Below, piece by piece: positions 7,524-11,684 of a stretch of 11,684 bases of DNA; position 1 is the first letter of the stretch; each line of letters starts with the position of its first letter. The translations under genes and the position numbers were made by a program. This stretch comes from Ruminococcus sp. UBA3286 (GTDB lineage: Bacteria > Bacillota > Clostridia > Oscillospirales > Ruminococcaceae), in contig DETO01000115.1 of the NCBI GenBank assembly GCA_002362135.1, positions 668 through 12,351 on the forward strand, in the 5' to 3' direction. Under the pieces are notes generated by a model. The model saw only the letters and a program-made list of their open reading frames with translations. It was not told the origin of the DNA and made no database searches.

Positions 7524-8802
7524 ACGTCAGCGCAGGTGGATGCGTCTTGATAATGCGGCAAAACTTTATCCTGCTGTCCGCACTAAAAATTGGTGCAATG
7601 TTTTTCGTCTTTCGATAACTTTAAATGAAAATATCGATCCCGACGTACTTCAAAAAGCTTTAAATGTGACCGTCAGGCGATTTCCCTCCATTGCAGTGAA
7701 GTTATGCAAAGGATTTTTCTGGTATTATCTGGAGGAGATAGAGTCCGCCCCGACTGTTATTCCCGACCGCTCTTATCCGTGCGGAAAAATGACGGCTGAT
7801 GATATGAAAAAATGTGCATTTCGGGTCTTGTATTATAAGAAAAGGATCGCCGTGGAATTTTTTCATTCCCTTACGGACGGAAACGGCGGTCTGATTTTTC
7901 TGAAAACTCTTGCGGCGGAATATCTGACTCAAAAGAAAAATGCGGAGATTCCTGCCGAATGCGGCGTTCTTGACAGAAATGAAGAACCCAGCGATAGGGA
8001 ATTTGAGGACAGCTTTTTGAAATATCATGGTCATAGGGCTTTTTCAAAGCGCGAACAGACGGCTTACAGAATGACGGGAACGAAAGAAAAAGATGATTTT
8101 CATGGTGTGACTATCGGTATAGTCGATCTGAAAGCCGTTCTGTCGGAGGCTAAAAAGCATGGAGTCAGTCTTACGGCTTATCTCGTGGCAGTTATGGTGA
8201 TGTCGATAATTCAGATTCAGGATTCCAAAGTTCCAGACAAAAGAAGGCAGAAGCCCGTTAAAGTTCTGATTCCCGTAAATCTCAGAAATTATTTCGAAAG
8301 TAAGTCCATGAGAAATTTTGTGCTGTACGTGATTCCGGAGATAGAAGCGAGTATGGGAGATTTTACATTTGAGGAGATATTGCAGATCGTTTATTGCCAG
8401 ATGAAACTTCAGCTGACCGAAAAGCAGATGCAGGCGAGGATAACGGCAAACGTTAAGGTGGAGAAAAATAAATTTCTGAAAGCTTTGCCTTTGTTTGTGA
8501 AGAATATCGGCATGAAAACCGCATTTTCAATGGTAGGCGAAAAGAAATCCAGCATTACGATGTCAAATCTTGGCGCGGTAAAAATTCCCGATGAAATGGG
8601 GATTTTTACGGAACGGTTTGATTTTACACTCGGAGTTCAGGCTACAGGTTCAAACAACTGCGGAATTTTATCATACAAGGACAAGCTGTATATAAACATG
8701 ATAAGAAATATCAAGGAATCCGAACTCGAACGTCTCTTTTTCACAAATCTTGTAAAGCATGGCATACCTGTGACTATCGAGAGCAATCAGAAGGAGGAAT
8801 GA
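7510..8802 (+). CDS. Condensation-fold acyltransferase, alcohol acetyltransferase-like
   Basis: 430 residues resembling the CoA-dependent acyltransferase/condensation superfamily and the alcohol acetyltransferase-like proteins of gut Firmicutes. The catalytic motif HSLTDG (H119, D123, G124) matches the superfamily HxxxDG, in which the histidine is the general base. A later segment, TLGVQATGSNNCGILSYKDK (372-391), sits where the superfamily has its DFGW-like structural region, but DFGW itself is absent. The N-terminal RRWMRLDNAAKLYPA is typical of this subfamily as I recall it. There are no carrier-protein or adenylation domains, so it is free-standing rather than part of a peptide synthetase. 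The protein looks soluble. It starts inside the hydrolase gene with AAGGAGG at 7497-7503, so the two are translationally coupled. Expected chemistry is transfer of an acyl group from CoA to an alcohol or amine; donor and acceptor are unknown. Confidence 0.82.
   Translation: MEEHKRQRRWMRLDNAAKLYPAVRTKNWCNVFRLSITLNENIDPDVLQKALNVTVRRFPSIAVKLCKGFFWYYLEEIESAPTVIPDRSYPCGKMTADDMKKCAFRVLYYKKRIAVEFFHSLTDGNGGLIFLKTLAAEYLTQKKNAEIPAECGVLDRNEEPSDREFEDSFLKYHGHRAFSKREQTAYRMTGTKEKDDFHGVTIGIVDLKAVLSEAKKHGVSLTAYLVAVMVMSIIQIQDSKVPDKRRQKPVKVLIPVNLRNYFESKSMRNFVLYVIPEIEASMGDFTFEEILQIVYCQMKLQLTEKQMQARITANVKVEKNKFLKALPLFVKNIGMKTAFSMVGEKKSSITMSNLGAVKIPDEMGIFTERFDFTLGVQATGSNNCGILSYKDKLYINMIRNIKESELERLFFTNLVKHGIPVTIESNQKEE
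8791..8797 (+). promoter_or_regulatory. Ribosome binding site that sets the start of the zinc-ribbon membrane gene
   Basis: AAGGAGG ends 1 nt before an ATG at 8799 and 7 nt before the in-frame ATG at 8805. The second has normal spacing and begins MAYCIKCG, so 8805 is chosen. Confidence 0.75.
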
Positions 8803-8804
8803 AA

Positions 8805-9509
8805 ATGGCGTATTGTATTAAATGCGGCGTAAAACTCGGAGACAGCGAAAAGAAGTGTCCGCTGTGCCAAACCGTCGTTTATCACCCCGACCTTAAGCCC
8901 GTGGAAAATGCTGAGACGCCTTATCCGACGGAGCATTTTGAGAAAATGCAAAAAACAAGTATTCGGTTTAAACTGACTATTGCAACAATGATAATTCTCA
9001 TTCCTACCGTTCTGACGCTGATCTGCGATTACAGCGTAAATTCGGCAATTATTTGGTCTGATATAGTTGTAAGTTCGGTTTGCTTTTTGTACTGTCTGAT
9101 ATTTATTCCGCTTTTCGTTCAGAAAAAAGAGCCGGTTTTGTATTTCGTGATAGATTATGCGGCGCTTCTGCTTTTTGAATGGTATCTTTCCTTTACCATA
9201 GGCGGAAATTGGTTCTGGAAATTCAGTCTGCCGCTCACTACGTCTATCGCGCTTATAATAGTTGCGGCAATGCTGGTCAAGCGGTTCACGCGCGCTTCGA
9301 ATCTGATAATTACTGCGGTTATATTCTTCCTTTCGGCTATAGACTGCGTTTTTGTGGAATTCCTGATAAATAAGGCTTTCAGGGGACGCATATTTTTGAT
9401 CTGGTCGTATTATCCGCTGATCACCTTTATTATTGTCGGCGTTATTCTGATATTATGCGACAGAAATCGGAGACTAAAGGATAAACTTGCGAAAAAGTTT
9501 TTTATTTGA
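8805..9509 (+). CDS. Zinc-ribbon six-helix membrane protein (DUF6320-like)
   Basis: 234 residues. An N-terminal zinc ribbon has C4-x2-C7 and C18-x2-C21, in the form CIKCG...CPLC. A linker of about 30 residues follows, then about six hydrophobic segments (roughly 56-74, 81-104, 110-131, 140-158, 165-188 and 197-218) and a basic tail. By recall it matches the DUF6320 family, which I associate with alcohol acetyltransferase-like neighbours; this is memory, not a search. It is the last gene of the operon, 2 nt after the acyltransferase. The helices suggest it sits in the cell membrane with the ribbon probably cytoplasmic. It could anchor or regulate the soluble enzymes or move a lipid-like product, but no function can be read from the sequence. 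Confidence 0.8.
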   Translation: MAYCIKCGVKLGDSEKKCPLCQTVVYHPDLKPVENAETPYPTEHFEKMQKTSIRFKLTIATMIILIPTVLTLICDYSVNSAIIWSDIVVSSVCFLYCLIFIPLFVQKKEPVLYFVIDYAALLLFEWYLSFTIGGNWFWKFSLPLTTSIALIIVAAMLVKRFTRASNLIITAVIFFLSAIDCVFVEFLINKAFRGRIFLIWSYYPLITFIIVGVILILCDRNRRLKDKLAKKFFI

Positions 9510-9515
9510 AAATAT

Positions 9516-9554
9516 AAACGCTGCACGAAGATTTCAATTCTTTGTGCAGCGTTT
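9516..9554. terminator. Bidirectional terminator between convergent genes
   Basis: AAACGCTGCAC (9516-9526) pairs perfectly with GTGCAGCGTTT (9544-9554), and a few weaker pairs extend toward the loop. On the + strand a T-rich tract (TTTTATTATTTTTT) follows and runs over the stop codon of the convergent symporter gene. On the - strand the hairpin is followed by TTATATTTTC. It therefore probably ends both the three-gene operon and the symporter transcript. Confidence 0.88.
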
Positions 9555-9556
9555 TA

Positions 9557-10966
9557 TTATTTTTTAGAGGTTGTCTTAAAGTATTCTTTTGTTTCTTTGG
9601 CGACAATGCCGGACAGCGCTATCAGTGCGATAACATTCGGCAAAGCCATCAATCCGTTGAATATATCGGCGATATTCCATACTGCCGCAACAGTGAGATA
9701 CGGTCCTATGAAAACTGCTGCTATGTACAGCAAGCGGAATGCAAACGTTATCTTTTTTCCTGAACCTGTCAGATATGCAAGGCAGCGTTCGGAATAATAA
9801 TTCCAGCCCAATATAGTTGTGAATGCGAAAAACATCAGGCATACCATAAGCAGGAACGACGATACTTTCGGAGGAAACGGCAGTCCGTAATTAAAGGCGG
9901 CATTGGTTATCTCCACGCCCTCAAGTTCGGGATTAGTGTTCAGACAGCCCGAAATTACGATCGTCAGTCCTGTCATCGTGCATACGAGGATAGTATCTAT
10001 GAATGTACCTGTCATAGTTACAAGTCCCTGACGTACAGGTTCTTTTGTTTTGGCGGCTGCCGCCGCGATAGGAGCTGAGCCGAGACCGGCTTCATTTGAA
10101 AAAATTCCGCGCGCTACGCCCTTTTGCATGGCGATCATTATGCTTCCGAGAATTCCGCCCGCAGCGGCTTTCAGTCCGAATGCGCTTTTGACGATCTCAA
10201 CTACCGCAGCAGGGATTTCCGTGATGTGCGTTATGATGATCAGCAGGCAGCATAAAACATAAACTACCACCATTATCGGTATAAATATTTCGGAAATTGC
10301 AGCGATAGATTTGATTCCTCCGATTATTATAAGACCTGCAAGTATTGTAACGACAAGTCCGACTATGACCTGAGTTATTGTGTATTCCATGCCGAAAACA
10401 GTTATGGTATGCGATTTTTCAGGATCAAAAAAACTGTTCGCGGCTGTGGTTATGCTGTTTACCTGAGTAAACGTGCCGATTCCCATAAGTCCCACAAATA
10501 CGCCGAAAAACGCGAATATTTTGGCAAGCCATTTCCACTTTTTTCCCATTCCGTTTTCAATGTAATAGAAAGGGCCGCCCAGCATATTGCCGTTTTTATC
10601 TTTTACGCGGTACTTTACGGCAAGAAGTCCTTCAGAATATTTCGTCGCCATTCCGAACAAAGCGGCGATCTCCATCCAGAATAGTGCGCCGGGTCCGCCT
10701 GTGGCTATCGCCGTTGCAACGCCGACTATATTTCCTGTTCCGATAGTTGCCGACAATGCCGTACAAAGCGCTGCAAAACTTGATATTTCGCCTTGTCCGC
10801 CCTCTTCTTTGGCGAACATATACTTCAGCGCAAGTCCAAGACGGCGAATCTGAACTCCGCGCATACGATATGTGAGAAATATTCCGCAGCCTATTATCAA
10901 CAGGATAAGCGGAATTCCCCAGACCATATCGTCGATTTTCTGAGTTATTTTGTTAAAAAACTCCAT
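9557..10966 (-). CDS. Sodium:alanine/glycine symporter, AGCS family
   Basis: 469-residue integral membrane protein that imports alanine or glycine with a sodium ion. Family motifs include ATIGTGNIVGVATAI (73-87), GGPGALFWM (90-98) and MATKYSEGLLAVKYR (106-120). About eleven hydrophobic segments span the length, which is normal for the family. The start codon at 10966 has AGGAG (10974-10978 on the - strand) 7 nt upstream. It has its own promoter at 11011-11039 and a leader of only about 40 nt, too short for the glycine riboswitch that often controls this family. It converges on the operon to its left with a shared terminator. Whether alanine or glycine is preferred cannot be told from sequence. 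Confidence 0.96.
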   Translation of the reverse strand: MEFFNKITQKIDDMVWGIPLILLIIGCGIFLTYRMRGVQIRRLGLALKYMFAKEEGGQGEISSFAALCTALSATIGTGNIVGVATAIATGGPGALFWMEIAALFGMATKYSEGLLAVKYRVKDKNGNMLGGPFYYIENGMGKKWKWLAKIFAFFGVFVGLMGIGTFTQVNSITTAANSFFDPEKSHTITVFGMEYTITQVIVGLVVTILAGLIIIGGIKSIAAISEIFIPIMVVVYVLCCLLIIITHITEIPAAVVEIVKSAFGLKAAAGGILGSIMIAMQKGVARGIFSNEAGLGSAPIAAAAAKTKEPVRQGLVTMTGTFIDTILVCTMTGLTIVISGCLNTNPELEGVEITNAAFNYGLPFPPKVSSFLLMVCLMFFAFTTILGWNYYSERCLAYLTGSGKKITFAFRLLYIAAVFIGPYLTVAAVWNIADIFNGLMALPNVIALIALSGIVAKETKEYFKTTSKK

Positions 10967-11010
10967 TCGATCACTCCTGTTATAATTTGGTCTATTTTTT
11001 GCCGAAAATT

Positions 11011-11039
11011 ATTATATCATATTTTTTTATTTATTTCAA
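11011..11039 (-). promoter_or_regulatory. Sigma-A-type promoter of the AGCS symporter gene
   Basis: On the - strand, TTGAAA (11034-11039) and TATAAT (11011-11016) are 17 bp apart with an A/T-rich spacer. Transcription would start near 11004. No terminator is evident between the recombinase stop and this promoter, so some read-through is possible. Confidence 0.88.
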
Positions 11040-11064
11040 GTAATTTCGTGTGTTCTCACGCAAA

Positions 11065-11684
11065 TCAATTTTTACTTTTTACCTTTGCAAGCGGATTTGA
11101 TTCAATAGCGTTTCTGACGTTTTCGTTATTTAAATGAGTATATATTTCAGTAGTAGAAATACTTGCGTGACCCAATAATTCTTTCAGGGTGAGAACATCT
11201 GCATCGCCGTATTGATACATGAGCGTTGCAGCGGTATGACGCAGTTTATGAGTGGTTATACCTTTTCCGTCCAGTCCCGCTGCGGCAAGAGCATTTTCAA
11301 CTATCTGCTGAACGCGCCGCTTTGAAATTCTGGTACAGCGTTTGCTAAGAAAAAGAGCGGCTTCGCCTTCGGCTTTGGGATTTTCACCGCGTACTGCAAG
11401 ATATGCCCTCAAAGCGTCAATACAGGCGGAATTCAGATATATCATGCGCTCCTTATTGCCCTTTCCAAGAACCTTCATTCTGTTTTCGTAAAAATCAATA
11501 TCGGAAACATTTATGCCTACCAACTCGCTGAGTCTGATTCCGCAATTCAGAAAAATCGTAAGAATGCAGTAATTCCGCGCGGAATCGCCGTCTCCGACAG
11601 TTTGCAGAAGCCGCAGACTTTCATCAAGCGAAAGAAATTTCGGCAGTGCTGCTTTCGGAACAGGAATTTCAACATCTTTAGTCG
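11065..11684 (-). CDS. Tyrosine recombinase, XerC/XerD-like (5' partial)
   Basis: Site-specific recombinase that cuts and rejoins DNA through a phosphotyrosine intermediate. The frame stays open to the right edge, so 205 residues are visible and roughly the first 100, the core-binding domain, are missing. The catalytic domain is complete. The first arginine is in CGIRLSEL (codon 11533-11535) and the beta-hairpin lysine lies in GKGNKER. The HxxR motif is in THKLRHTAATLMY, and the last histidine and nucleophilic tyrosine are in LLGHASISTTEIYTHL. The true start is outside; the TTG at 11523 is an internal leucine codon. The compact C-terminus resembles chromosomal XerC/XerD more than phage integrases. 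No attachment site or cargo is visible here, so a housekeeping role is more likely, but a mobile-element integrase cannot be excluded. Confidence 0.93.
   Translation of the reverse strand, partial: TKDVEIPVPKAALPKFLSLDESLRLLQTVGDGDSARNYCILTIFLNCGIRLSELVGINVSDIDFYENRMKVLGKGNKERMIYLNSACIDALRAYLAVRGENPKAEGEAALFLSKRCTRISKRRVQQIVENALAAAGLDGKGITTHKLRHTAATLMYQYGDADVLTLKELLGHASISTTEIYTHLNNENVRNAIESNPLAKVKSKN

Noticed and set aside
10967..11010. Glycine riboswitch ahead of the AGCS symporter
   Set aside because: The leader predicted from the promoter is about 40 nt, far shorter than a glycine aptamer, and it lacks the folded conserved core.
11049..11062. CGTG/CACG inverted repeat just downstream of the recombinase stop as a terminator
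   Set aside because: The stem is only 4 bp and no T-tract follows directly on the - strand; the A/T-rich sequence beyond is the symporter promoter.

Overview
The window looks like ordinary chromosome from a low- to mid-GC Gram-positive of the Clostridia, most likely a Ruminococcus-like member of the Oscillospiraceae. The basis is a secreted protein with a type I dockerin, purine-rich AGGAGG ribosome sites, consensus sigma-A promoters, and protein families typical of gut Firmicutes. The genus is inferred from gene content, not proven.

Region 1 (1-4517, + strand) holds the nucleotide-excision-repair pair uvrB (5' end off the window) and uvrA, only 2 nt apart. Region 2 (4518-6429, + strand) is an independent two-gene unit. 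A near-consensus promoter and a hairpin-bearing leader precede a small secreted protein with 35-residue VYGPP repeats and a dockerin. A radical SAM/SPASM enzyme follows 2 nt later, and the unit ends at a hairpin terminator. Region 3 (6430-6629) is almost entirely one 162-bp fold-back element with perfect 20-bp terminal inverted repeats and a CTAA at each edge, which looks like a MITE. A 57-bp hairpin in the leader of region 2 carries the same 12-bp end sequence.

Region 4 (6630-9554, + strand) is a tight three-gene operon: an HSL-type alpha/beta hydrolase, a condensation-fold (alcohol acetyltransferase-like) acyltransferase, and a membrane protein with an N-terminal zinc ribbon. It ends in a hairpin shared with the convergent gene. 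Region 5 (9557-11684, - strand) has an AGCS-family sodium:alanine/glycine symporter with its own promoter. Behind it is the catalytic domain of a tyrosine recombinase that runs off the right edge.

The most interesting signal is the repeat-dockerin protein translationally adjacent to a radical SAM/SPASM enzyme. It has the layout of a modified-peptide maturase with its substrate, but here the candidate substrate is a secreted, possibly cellulosome-docked protein. The hydrolase/acyltransferase/zinc-ribbon membrane operon is a second system of unclear function. The two related palindromic elements sit directly upstream of these two operons and may influence their expression.
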